Counted from the first letter of the stretch, positions 5,588-13,465 are shown. The stretch: 14,689 bases of DNA from Candidatus Krumholzibacteriia bacterium (GCA_028718575.1 JAQULN010000020.1:1-14689); one strand, 5' to 3'. Made by a program: numbers and translations. The notes: a model not told the origin generated them from the sequence alone.

Positions 5588-8500
5588 GTGAAGCCGCGGC
5601 GGGGCATGGCGGCGCTCTTGGCGCTATTGGTGATCTTCGGCGGGCAGCTGGTCGCGTCCGCGGCAGCCGGCGACAGCGCCGATGTGCTCCTGCCTGTCGA
5701 CGAGTCGGGCCTGTTGATCCTCGAAGTCCATGCGGAGCGTTACCTGGCGAGTCGGGGCTTGATCGGCTTCCTGCACGAAGAGCAGGTGCTGCTGCCGCTG
5801 GGAGAACTGGCGGCGGTGCTCGAATTCGCCATTCACGCGGACGTCAAGCGAGGCGTGGCCGAAGGCTGGTTGATCGACGAGAGCCGAACCTTCCGCCTTG
5901 ATGTGGCGTCTCGGAGCGTGACGGTCGACGGACATCAGCAAGGTCTGACCAAGCCCTGCCTCTATATCGACGACGAGGACATCTACGCCACGAGCGACAT
6001 GGTGGCGCGCTGGTGGCCCATCGATCTGGAGATCGATCTGCGGGGACTGCGGGTTGTGATCCGCCCGCGGGAATCGGTGCCCTTGATCACCCGGCTCAAC
6101 CGGGAAATGCTGTGGAGCAAGAGATCCCAACGCGACGGCGCCGGCCCGCAGTACCCGCAGGAGCGGGCGCCGTACCGTCTGGCGGCCTGGCCGTTCCTCG
6201 ATGCGAGCATCTCGCTGCACGCGGACCGGCGGCGCAACAACCTGCGCAGTTCGCTGCTGAGCCGCGGCGATCTGGCTCGACTCAGCGTCACCAGCTTCGC
6301 CTCCTACGAACGACCGACGGACAACGCCTGGACGGCCTGGTTGCGCGCCGGCCGCAGCGATCGCGACGCCGGCCTCCTGGGGCCGCTGGCGGCGACGAAC
6401 TTCGAGTTCGGCGACGTCTCCGGCGAGATTCAACCGCTGATCGGAGCTTCGGTTCGCGGCCGCGGTGTGTCCGTCACCAACCGGCCGCTGGGGAGTGTGA
6501 CCGAGTTCGAGGCCGTCGATGTCAACGGCGAGGCGCCGCCGGGCTGGGACGTCGAGCTCTACCTGAACGGTGCGTTGTACGATATCGTGACCACCGGCGG
6601 CGACGGCCGCTACGCATTCACCGCCGTTCCATTGCGCCTCGGCCTCAGTACCATCCGGACCGTCCAGCACGGACCCCACGGCCAGACCCGGGAACAGGTG
6701 CGGTCTTACAACATCCGCACCGGCATGTGGCAGCCGGGCCAACTCCACTACCACTATGCCAGCGTCCAAACCGGCCGCTCGATCATCGGCTCGCACACCT
6801 CGCTGGCCCGCCTCCGGGGGCAAGGCCGCTGGAATCACCATTTCGATCTCGGCTACGGACTCAGCCCGCGCGCTACCGCCGGCGTCTCGCTCATCAGCGT
6901 TCACGCCGACGATCGCCGCCACGACTATCTGCAGGCGCGGCTGCTGCAATCGCTCGGCGGTGTATTCCTGCACACCGTCGCCGTTGCGGACCTCGACGGG
7001 GGCTTCGCCGGCAGCCTTTCCTCGCAGATGCAACTTCGCAATCAGAACCTCTACGCAGGCTTCTCGAAGTTTTCGGATTTCACGAGCAATACCACGGAAG
7101 GTTCCGGCAAGTTTACTCACCGCGCGGAAACCCGCCTGACCGGCGCTCTGCGGCCGTGGCAGGGGCAGCCGCTCAGCTATCGTCTACGTTGGCAGAACGA
7201 CAAGTACAACGAGACCGTGGACCTGACGCGCAACGCCCTCGATCTCTATCTGGGCGGCAGCTTGCGGCGTTTGAGTGTCGGCCACGAACTGACCTACATC
7301 AACGACCGCGGCGCCATGGCCCGCGACGCCGTGCTCGGCCGCTTGTTGCTGGCCGGTTACATTCTGCGCGCACGGATCCGCGGTGATGTCGAATACGATC
7401 TCAGCGACGGCGCCGACCTGCGCTCATTGGGTGCGACGGCGTCTTATGCCTTCCGGGACGACCTGACCGGCCAGCTAGTCGGCCGGCGCAGCTTCCTGCC
7501 CGGCGGCTCGACCAGCGTGCGGGGCAGCCTGGACTGGCACTTGCGTTCGGTCCGTCTGGGCTTGAACCTGGGGCACGACAGCGCCGTCGGCGCCAGCTTC
7601 GGCGTCTCGGCGGCCACCTCGCTGCTGCGCGCGCCCAACGGCGGTTCCTGGTTGGTTCTGGGGCAGCGCTTGTCGCAGTACGGTGCGGCCATGGTCTCGG
7701 CGTACATCGACCGCGATCAAGACGGCGTCTTCGGTCCCGCCGACGAGCCGCTGGCCGGGGTGGGCTTTCGCCGCAGTCCGCTTTGGCGGGACATCGTGAC
7801 CGACGACACCGGTCAGGCGCTGTTGCCGGGCATCCAGCCGAACCAGTTCGTCAACGTGACGATCGATCTGACCACGGTGGATGATCCCTATCTGGTGCCC
7901 ATCTACGGCGGGATGACGACCGTCGTTCATCCCGGCGGGATCGTGAACCTGGTGTTCCCGTTCCGGAACGTCGGCGAGATCGAGGGCGTGGTGGCGCGCG
8001 ATTCGCTCGGCGCGCGCACGTTGCGGAACATCGGCCTCGAACTGCTCGACGGCGGCAATCAGCGCGTTGGCACCGCGGTGAGCGAGTTCGATGGATACTA
8101 CGTTTTCCAGAATGTCCTGCCGGGAGATTACCACATCAAGGTGGTCGAACGGACCCTGCGCGGGCGCAAGTTCATCGTGCCGTCGCCCCAACCGGTGAGC
8201 GTGCCGCCGCACGGCGATTACGTACCGGGTCCGACGATCGTCCTGTTGGATTCGGATGCACCGCCGCTCGGCGAGCCGGAAGAGCTGCTGGTGGCGGCGC
8301 CAACGGAGCAAGCGGCGCCAACGACGCCACCGGCGCCAGCAGCACCAACCGAGCGGACGGCGTCAACGGAGCCAACGGCGCCAACGGCGCCAACGGCGCC
8401 AACGGCGCCAACAGAGGAGTCCGACCAGCCGGCACAGCCCGCGCCGATCCGTCCCGTGACACCGCCGCCAGCCGCGCCGCCCGTTGTCGCGCCGGCGCCT

Positions 8501-8599
8501 GCCACCGATGCGACGCCGCCGGCGCCAGACGTCGTACGTACCTTGCACCTGTTGTACGAGCTACTTTACGAGAGCAAGCTGTTCGAGAAGGGGCGGTAG
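5588..8599 (+). CDS. Divergent outer-membrane usher-like protein with C-terminal Ig-like domains and Pro/Ala/Thr tail
   Basis: The proposed role is the outer-membrane pore that receives chaperone-subunit complexes and exports the fibre. I start at the GTG at 5588 (AAGGAGG at 5570-5576), which gives 1003 residues and a signal peptide VKPRRGMAALLALLVIFGG ending at ASAAAG. The N-terminal part (LLILEVHAERYLASRGLIGF) resembles an usher N-terminal domain. About 150-700 is rich in alternating beta strands, as in a barrel. A plug-like insert near 305-370 has PPGWDVELYLNGALYD and DGRYAFTAVPLRLGLSTI, a pattern seen in atypical ushers. Two prealbumin/SdrD-like domains follow: YIDRDQDGVFGPADEPLAGV (about 703) and GEIEGVVARDS to FDGYYVFQNVLPGDYHIKV (about 797-870). 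The tail (about 898-980) is Pro/Ala/Thr-rich and the end is a predicted helix, VVRTLHLLYELLYESKLFEK. It is not a close FimD/PapC relative; position beside the chaperone is the main support. Confidence 0.72.
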   Translation: MKPRRGMAALLALLVIFGGQLVASAAAGDSADVLLPVDESGLLILEVHAERYLASRGLIGFLHEEQVLLPLGELAAVLEFAIHADVKRGVAEGWLIDESRTFRLDVASRSVTVDGHQQGLTKPCLYIDDEDIYATSDMVARWWPIDLEIDLRGLRVVIRPRESVPLITRLNREMLWSKRSQRDGAGPQYPQERAPYRLAAWPFLDASISLHADRRRNNLRSSLLSRGDLARLSVTSFASYERPTDNAWTAWLRAGRSDRDAGLLGPLAATNFEFGDVSGEIQPLIGASVRGRGVSVTNRPLGSVTEFEAVDVNGEAPPGWDVELYLNGALYDIVTTGGDGRYAFTAVPLRLGLSTIRTVQHGPHGQTREQVRSYNIRTGMWQPGQLHYHYASVQTGRSIIGSHTSLARLRGQGRWNHHFDLGYGLSPRATAGVSLISVHADDRRHDYLQARLLQSLGGVFLHTVAVADLDGGFAGSLSSQMQLRNQNLYAGFSKFSDFTSNTTEGSGKFTHRAETRLTGALRPWQGQPLSYRLRWQNDKYNETVDLTRNALDLYLGGSLRRLSVGHELTYINDRGAMARDAVLGRLLLAGYILRARIRGDVEYDLSDGADLRSLGATASYAFRDDLTGQLVGRRSFLPGGSTSVRGSLDWHLRSVRLGLNLGHDSAVGASFGVSAATSLLRAPNGGSWLVLGQRLSQYGAAMVSAYIDRDQDGVFGPADEPLAGVGFRRSPLWRDIVTDDTGQALLPGIQPNQFVNVTIDLTTVDDPYLVPIYGGMTTVVHPGGIVNLVFPFRNVGEIEGVVARDSLGARTLRNIGLELLDGGNQRVGTAVSEFDGYYVFQNVLPGDYHIKVVERTLRGRKFIVPSPQPVSVPPHGDYVPGPTIVLLDSDAPPLGEPEELLVAAPTEQAAPTTPPAPAAPTERTASTEPTAPTAPTAPTAPTEESDQPAQPAPIRPVTPPPAAPPVVAPAPATDATPPAPDVVRTLHLLYELLYESKLFEKGR
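8371..8415 (+). repeat. In-frame 9-bp tandem repeat encoding Pro-Thr-Ala
   Basis: Four perfect copies of GCCAACGGC (8371-8406) and one degenerate copy (to 8415) lie in the tail of the usher-like gene. Looser copies extend the pattern back to about 8297. Each unit adds three residues (Pro-Thr-Ala), so copy-number change would alter linker length without shifting frame. Confidence 0.85.
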
Positions 8600-8612
8600 T
8601 TGCTGGCGTTAT

Positions 8613-8640
8613 GTGTCCGGCTGGACACGGCGGCAGTTTT
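8613..8640 (+). terminator. Weak hairpin in the convergent gap after the usher gene
   Basis: GTGTCC (8613-8618) pairs with GGACAC (8623-8628) around a GGCT loop, 14 bases after the usher stop codon. A TTTT run follows only after eight more bases, so this is at best a poor intrinsic terminator. An AT-rich patch (8636-8672) follows. Confidence 0.3.
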
Positions 8641-8745
8641 GCGCATATTGTAAATTAGATTTTCAATTTGTACAGATCGGGCGACACACCCCGGAGAACA
8701 TATCAGCAGTACTCGCCGGCAATCGCTGTCCGCAGCCTTTCACTG

Positions 8746-10815
8746 TCATCGATCAGCCAGCACGAGCGCGGCCCATGCACTCGCGCCGCCCGTGTCGTCC
8801 GCGCGCCATGCAACGGACCAGTCCTCGAGCTTGCCATCCAACAACCGGACCAAGGAACGAGCACGCGGCCCAGCGTCCGCAGGCAGGTTGACGCAGACCG
8901 GCAGCGACGCCAAACGAGGCGCCAGGTCGGCCGCCGCCTCCTGCGGGTCGGCCAGTACGAGCGGATCGAACGAGGATACGGCCACGAGCAGCACCGACTG
9001 CCAGACGGACGGCAGCGCCGCGGCGGCGTGCAACGCCATCTCCGCGCCGGCTGCGATGCCGACGAGCGACAGCTCCCGGGGCTCGGTCAGGTCACCGAGC
9101 CAGGCCGCGGCGGCCTCGATGGTCTGGTTCGCCCAATCCGGCTCGTCGGGCCGCTGCGGCAGCGAGGCGACCAGGAAGAGCCGCGGATCGCCCGGGAGGC
9201 GGCCGTTCGCCAGGGCGGCGGCGATCTGCGCCGTGATCTCACGATCGGGCGTGATCACCAGGACGGCCGGTCCGCCGCTCCGCACCGTTGCGTCCGGCAA
9301 GACGAGCCGGCAGGCCAGCAGCGCATCATCGCCGCTCGGGAATCCGGCCTCCACCTGGACCGGTTCCTGAGGCAAGACCGAGCCAGTGGCTGCGAACCGG
9401 TCGAGCATGTCCATCGTCTCCAGCGCTGCCGCGGCCACGCGCGCCGGGTCGTCATGCGGCCGAAACGCCTGTTGGCCGCGCAGAGTCCCGAAAAGATGAT
9501 ACTGAACGATCGACTGCTCGGCCTCCGGAACGGCCGCCAACCGTTCGTGCTGGCGGACGAACCAGTCGGCGGGCAGGCGGAATCCACGGTCGTGCCACCG
9601 ATATCGCGCCCCGCCGGCGTCGACCAGCTCGACGCCGACGGTAAACCAGCCGGCAGCCGGCAGCGCGTCGAGGTTGTAGTCGATCGTCAGGTAGCAGAGA
9701 TCTGCTTCGAGATCGACGGCGATCACGGAATCGGCGGCCGCGGCAAGGGAAAGTTCCTCGCTCCCGGTTCGCAGTGCGACCGTCGCCGGGCCCGCGGCGA
9801 CGCCCTGCAGGCCGAGTTCCGCGCTGAGTTCGTCGCCGATCACCAGATACGTGTCCAGGCGGCCGGCAACAAGGGGCGATGGACGATCACCCGGGTCCAG
9901 CTGGACCGGGACGAAACGCCGCCAGGGTTGCAAGCGCGAACCGGCGTACGGATCGCTGATCAATCCCCAGCGTGCGGCGGGGCCGGACGGATCGGTCGAA
10001 CGCCGCAAGACGACATTCAAGCCGAGCACCAGATCGAGAGGCGGGCGGTGGGGATGGAGGCTGGTCCACGGGATGGACAGCAACCAACCCGCTGCGGCGC
10101 GCTCGAGCCGGGCGGCGCCGGGCCGCGATTCTTCGCTGCCGTGGCGTCCGATCAACGCCGCCGTCGGCGGCGCGGCGCAATCGGCGCGGAACTCGAACCA
10201 GCGGGTCGTCTCGAATTGCTCCAGGCTGTGGGGGATGGCCACGCAGGCGAAGAACTCGCCGTGCTCGTCGTCGTCGCAAGTGACTTCGAGACGGAGTTCC
10301 TGACGGTCGTAGCCGAAGCGGACCGTGCCGGCGGCGGCGGGCGACGAATCGTTCCCGCTTTCCGGCAGCAAGGCCAGGGGGTCGCTCCACACCGCTTCCG
10401 TCAGCGTAAACTCGAGGGCCTGCATACGCGATACCGCTGCGGTCCACGTTGAGTCCAGCAACGCGTGCAATCGCGGGTCGTTCACCAGGAGCGCCAGATC
10501 GGGGCCGGTCCGGATGCGGTGGAAATCGCGGTAGCCCGCGGCGAGGGCCGCCGCGACGTGGACCAGGGCGCTGTCGGCGTCGCCGGCCATCGCGGTCACG
10601 CAAGCCAGGTTGTACTGCATGACGGCGTCGCCCGGGAACTGCGCCAAGTGCGCCTGGAGATCCCGCTGCGCCGCGGCGATTCGTCCGGCGTGCAGATAGG
10701 CGCCGAGGCGGCGCAACGCCGGTTCGCGCAGCGCTTCGTACTCGGTCTGCCCTTGCCCCACCTGGGCGGCGGTCAACAACACGACGAGCAAAACAACATG
10801 GCGAGCGCTCGGCAT
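8746..10815 (-). CDS. Secreted TPR / CBM9-like / degenerate alpha-beta hydrolase fusion protein
   Basis: The ATG at 10815 is preferred: GAGG lies seven bases upstream and the signal peptide MPSARHVVLLVVLLTAAQVG begins there. An upstream ATG at 10845 and a TTG at 10869 would bury it. The 689-residue product has three visible parts. Residues about 30-120 are TPR-like, with PGDAVMQYNLACVTAMAGD followed by a DFHRIRTGPDLALLVNDPR element common at the end of TPR groups. Residues about 135-310 look like a CBM9/DOMON-type beta sandwich (AGTVRFGYDRQELRLEVTCD, GWLLSIPWTSL, WGLISDPYAG). Residues about 490-689 have an alpha/beta-hydrolase layout, but the nucleophile elbow reads GIAAG (about 586-590), so the catalytic Ser is Ala, and no His is seen in the last strand-loop region. 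It may bind rather than cleave a ligand; the ligand is unknown. It is divergent from the ParB-like gene. Confidence 0.75.
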   Translation of the reverse strand: MPSARHVVLLVVLLTAAQVGQGQTEYEALREPALRRLGAYLHAGRIAAAQRDLQAHLAQFPGDAVMQYNLACVTAMAGDADSALVHVAAALAAGYRDFHRIRTGPDLALLVNDPRLHALLDSTWTAAVSRMQALEFTLTEAVWSDPLALLPESGNDSSPAAAGTVRFGYDRQELRLEVTCDDDEHGEFFACVAIPHSLEQFETTRWFEFRADCAAPPTAALIGRHGSEESRPGAARLERAAAGWLLSIPWTSLHPHRPPLDLVLGLNVVLRRSTDPSGPAARWGLISDPYAGSRLQPWRRFVPVQLDPGDRPSPLVAGRLDTYLVIGDELSAELGLQGVAAGPATVALRTGSEELSLAAAADSVIAVDLEADLCYLTIDYNLDALPAAGWFTVGVELVDAGGARYRWHDRGFRLPADWFVRQHERLAAVPEAEQSIVQYHLFGTLRGQQAFRPHDDPARVAAAALETMDMLDRFAATGSVLPQEPVQVEAGFPSGDDALLACRLVLPDATVRSGGPAVLVITPDREITAQIAAALANGRLPGDPRLFLVASLPQRPDEPDWANQTIEAAAAWLGDLTEPRELSLVGIAAGAEMALHAAAALPSVWQSVLLVAVSSFDPLVLADPQEAAADLAPRLASLPVCVNLPADAGPRARSLVRLLDGKLEDWSVAWRADDTGGASAWAALVLADR

Positions 10816-11086
10816 TGCGGTACCTCGGTTCTGCGGGTTCGGCATCGCGTTGCGAACAGGTTGGCGCAAACACCTCGTTCAGCGCAAGGTCTACCTGGCG
10901 GGTGAACGACTCGGTTGACCACGAGTTTTTGCTGCACAACCGCGCAGACGTACGTACACTGTTGACCTGGACGGAGGCGCGTCGCAGGCGGGGATGCTTT
11001 CTTAGCCGACTGCCTGGCCCTGCCGTCGGCCATCCGCACCTCTTCACTGCCGGCTCACCAAGGTTTCCGACAGGAGGGGGCAAGTC

Positions 11087-11944
11087 ATGAACCAGCAGGA
11101 TGTTCCTCGCGGTCGGCTGGATCCGCAACCATCGCTGATCAAGGATCTGTTGGCGGTGCTGCGGAGCCACCCCAGCGCCCGGGATCCGTTGCCGAACCTT
11201 CAGAGTCACGTGCAACTTGTCCATCTGAACGACCGCGGCAGGCAATCGGTTCCTTTGGCCGCCATTGTCGGTTCGTTGAACGATATGAAGGACTTCGACC
11301 GTGCGTTTCTGACCTCCGCGCCCGGCCAAACGGCACCAACGGTCGCCGCGCCGAGCGAGGGCCAGCCGCAGGATTGGCCGCCGGTCAAACTCTATTTGGT
11401 CGGCGGCGCTCATTTTTTGATTGACGGACACCGCCGCGTCGCGATCGCCAGGCAGGCCGCGACCGATTCCATCGAAGCGCATGTGTGGGAGTTTCACGCC
11501 GAAGTGGCGGCAGCGCCACTGAGCACCCTCGCCGGCATCCTGGCCGGCGCGGCGGCTGCCAATTTCGAGCAGACTACAGGTCTGCCCGTTGCCGGCGAGG
11601 ATGCGATCGCGCCGACCTCTCCGGCCGGTCACGACAGTCTGCTCGAATCCATCGTCCGGCATCGTCTGGATCTGCAGTCCAGTTATCGCCGCGACTACCC
11701 CTGGTTCGACGCGGTCCGGTCGTGGCAGGCGACGTTGTATCGCCCCGTTGTGCAAGTCGCCCGCGAGCATTCGGTGCTGGCCGATTTGCCAGGCCGCACC
11801 GAGGCCGACTTCTATCTCTGGGCCTGCGACCGGCTGCCGCAGCTACGCCGCATCTACGGTGTCGCCGAACCGTCGCCGAATGCCGGGGTGCCGTCGGGCC
11901 GCTGGTGGCGGCGCCGGCGCCAGCGCCGAACCGGCCGTCAGTGA
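11087..11944 (+). CDS. ParB/sulfiredoxin-fold domain protein of unknown role
   Basis: The 285-residue protein starts at ATG 11087 with AGGAGG (11072-11077) nine bases upstream. Residues about 40-140 form a ParB N-terminal-like domain: VQLVHLNDRGRQSVPLAAIV, then GSLNDMKDFDRAFL, PPVKLYLVGGAHFLIDGHRR with the G-H-x-R-x-x-x-A core (residues 114-121), and IEAHVWEF. The second half keeps features of a family that couples this domain to a helical C-terminal region: HDSLLESIVRHR, then LYRPVVQVA and GRTEADFYLWACDRLPQL (residues 236-253). The last 15 residues are strongly basic (GRWWRRRRQRR) and could contact nucleic acid. There is no ParA partner and no helix-turn-helix that I can see, so chromosome partitioning is unlikely. 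Relatives are often annotated only as ParB-like or transcriptional regulators. It converges with the acyltransferase gene. Confidence 0.72.
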   Translation: MNQQDVPRGRLDPQPSLIKDLLAVLRSHPSARDPLPNLQSHVQLVHLNDRGRQSVPLAAIVGSLNDMKDFDRAFLTSAPGQTAPTVAAPSEGQPQDWPPVKLYLVGGAHFLIDGHRRVAIARQAATDSIEAHVWEFHAEVAAAPLSTLAGILAGAAAANFEQTTGLPVAGEDAIAPTSPAGHDSLLESIVRHRLDLQSSYRRDYPWFDAVRSWQATLYRPVVQVAREHSVLADLPGRTEADFYLWACDRLPQLRRIYGVAEPSPNAGVPSGRWWRRRRQRRTGRQ

Positions 11945-11946
11945 GC

Positions 11947-11968
11947 GGACGGTGATCTCGGGCCGTCC
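11947..11968. terminator. Weak inverted repeat between convergent genes
   Basis: GGACGG (11947-11952) and CCGTCC (11963-11968) form a 6-bp stem with a 10-base loop in the 58-base gap between the ParB-like and acyltransferase genes. No T-run follows on either strand, so function as a terminator is doubtful. Confidence 0.2.
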
Positions 11969-12002
11969 AGGTGCTGCGGTGGTCCTTCATGAATAATCCG
12001 GG

Positions 12003-12893
12003 TCAGGCCGGTTTCCAGCGCCGGTGTACCCAGGCCCATTGGCTGGGGTGGGCGAGGATGAATTCCTCTAGCAACGCGTTGTATCGGCGGGTCGTGCGAT
12101 CGACGACCACGGACAGGTCGGCGTCGGCCGCCAGCGGGATCTCCTCACTGAAGACCGCATGTTGTCGTCCATCGGCGCCGCGCCAAGACAGGAGCAGGAT
12201 CACGGGGCAACCGGTCCGGGCGGCCAGCAACGCCGGGGCCTTGACGGTGCCCGCCTCCCGCCCGAAGAACGGGACCCGGACGCCCGTTGTGCCACCCTCG
12301 TGTTGATCGATCGACATCCCGACGGTGCCGCCTCGCCGCAGGTGGCGCAATACTTCGCCAAGGCTGCGATAGGCGTCGACGAACCGCACGCCGCGCGCGC
12401 GTCGCACCCGCTGCCAGAAACGGTCGACTCCCGGCTGGTGGGCGCGGCGGGTGATCACGAGCATGTCGAGTCCCCAGCCGGCCTGAGCAGCGGCCAGGTA
12501 TTCCCAGTTGCCGATGTGGGCCGTCAGGATGATCAGTCCCTTGCCGCGCGCGCGGGCACGCGCCGCGTACTCGAGCCCGTTGATCGTGTACCGGTCCTGG
12601 AGCGCACGGTCGCTCAAGCGGGGTAAGCGCAGGAACTCCACCAGGACGACGCCGTAGTGTTCGAAGTTCTCGCGGCACAAGCGGTGCAGAGCCGCTTCAT
12701 CCAGCCGGCCGCCGAATGCGAGCCGTAGGCCGGCCAGCGCCTGATGCCGGCGGTAGCGCACAACGTGGAACCAGCAGCGACCTAATTGGCGGCCGACGCT
12801 CTCGACGCGGCTTTCGGGCAAAGCCTGCGCCAGGCGGGCCAGAGCCCGCAACAACGCGTCAACCAAATCGATTCCAGGGCGCTGGATGTCCAT
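12003..12893 (-). CDS. LpxL/HtrB-family lysophospholipid (lipid A) acyltransferase
   Basis: This family transfers an acyl chain to a lipid A precursor or related lysolipid at the cytoplasmic face of the inner membrane. The 296-residue length is normal for the family. Family markers are all present: RENFEHYGVVLVEFLRLPRL (residues 75-93 region), the catalytic H-x4-E box HIGNWE (H126, E131), GTVGMSIDQHEGG (189-201), VPFFGREAGTVKAPALLAAR (207-226) and the closing WAWVHRRWK (286-293). The N-terminus (about 9-25) is only moderately hydrophobic, so a clear membrane anchor as in E. coli LpxL is not obvious. The ATG at 12893 lies 15 bases after the RidA-family stop codon, with only a weak GGGG purine run as ribosome site, suggesting translational coupling. 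Whether it acts on Kdo2-lipid A, another glycolipid or a phosphatidylinositol mannoside-like acceptor cannot be told from sequence. Confidence 0.88.
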   Translation of the reverse strand: MDIQRPGIDLVDALLRALARLAQALPESRVESVGRQLGRCWFHVVRYRRHQALAGLRLAFGGRLDEAALHRLCRENFEHYGVVLVEFLRLPRLSDRALQDRYTINGLEYAARARARGKGLIILTAHIGNWEYLAAAQAGWGLDMLVITRRAHQPGVDRFWQRVRRARGVRFVDAYRSLGEVLRHLRRGGTVGMSIDQHEGGTTGVRVPFFGREAGTVKAPALLAARTGCPVILLLSWRGADGRQHAVFSEEIPLAADADLSVVVDRTTRRYNALLEEFILAHPSQWAWVHRRWKPA

Positions 12894-12908
12894 GGTCAGC
12901 CCCGGGTT

Positions 12909-13292
12909 TCAATGCCGAACGGCGACGGCTTCGACGGCCGCGAGCGCTCCCCCGGGCAACTCCGAGACCGCGATCACCGTGCGCGCCGGTGAATCCACCG
13001 GAAAGAAATCTGCGTATACCTTGTCGACCGCCTCCAGAGCGGCGAGGTCCGTGAGGTAGACGGTCACCTTGAGCGCGCCGGCCAGGCTGCTACCGGCGGC
13101 TTCGAGGATCGCCTGCAAATGACACAGGCAACGGTGCATCTGCTCGGCATGGTCCTGGCCCTGGACCCGGCCGGTTTGCGGATCAAGGGCGGTCTGTAGA
13201 GAAGTCAGGATAAGTTCGCCGAAGCGGACTCCCTGGCTGCATGGTCCGCCGGCCGCGGGCGCGTGCTGGGTGCGGATGATGTCGAAGGTCAT
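12909..13292 (-). CDS. RidA/YjgF/UK114-family protein
   Basis: RidA proteins form trimers and hydrolyse reactive enamine/imine intermediates; relatives bind or process other small molecules. The ATG at 13292 has GGAGG (13298-13302) five bases upstream and gives 127 residues, the usual family length; the frame is open further upstream but without family similarity. The body matches closely: SQGVRFGELILTSLQTALDP, HLQAILEAAGSSLAGALKVT, VYLTDLAALEAVDKVYADFF, SPARTVIAVSELPGGALAAV and a terminal EAVAVRH. The key Arg (R104, in SPAR) and Glu (E121) are kept. The active-site Tyr of the GPYSQ motif is Cys here (GPCSQ, C18), and the usual TSGQ reads TSLQ. This argues for a RidA subfamily with changed chemistry rather than canonical deaminase. 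It is first in a two-gene unit with the acyltransferase. Confidence 0.88.
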   Translation of the reverse strand: MTFDIIRTQHAPAAGGPCSQGVRFGELILTSLQTALDPQTGRVQGQDHAEQMHRCLCHLQAILEAAGSSLAGALKVTVYLTDLAALEAVDKVYADFFPVDSPARTVIAVSELPGGALAAVEAVAVRH

Positions 13293-13465
13293 GGATGCCT
13301 CCGGGGCTGATGGTTCGGCGGGCTGGCGGCAGTCCGGCCCGGATAATTCATGGAGGATCAACGGTGAAAGGTCAAATGCTTGCCAGAAAGCGCGTTCGCG
13401 GATCGGCGCGTCGTGGTGCTTGCGCCCAGGCGGCGCTCCGCCCGAGTCCTTATCTTATAGCGAGG

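Noticed and set aside
5624..7120. 498-codon minus-strand frame opposite the usher-like gene
   Set aside because: Antisense shadow with Arg/Ala/Glu-biased composition and no domain signatures.
8600..8745. tRNA, small RNA or small gene in the convergent gap
   Set aside because: No cloverleaf, no start codon with ribosome site and no sustained open frame seen.
8668..10452. 594-codon open frame on the plus strand opposite the TPR/CBM9-like gene
   Set aside because: Low-complexity Arg/Gln/Gly-rich translation antisense to a gene with a signal peptide and recognisable domains; no plausible start context.
9887..11770. 627-codon open frame on the minus strand spanning two genes
   Set aside because: It is a GC-driven shadow frame: it crosses the real minus-strand gene in another frame, the divergent promoter gap and the opposite-strand ParB-like gene, and its translation is Arg/Gly/Pro-rich with no family features.
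13381..13395. Sigma-54-like GG-N10-GC upstream of the cytolysin-like gene
   Set aside because: Only the GG and TTGC are conserved; the -24 element lacks the TGGCAC pattern.
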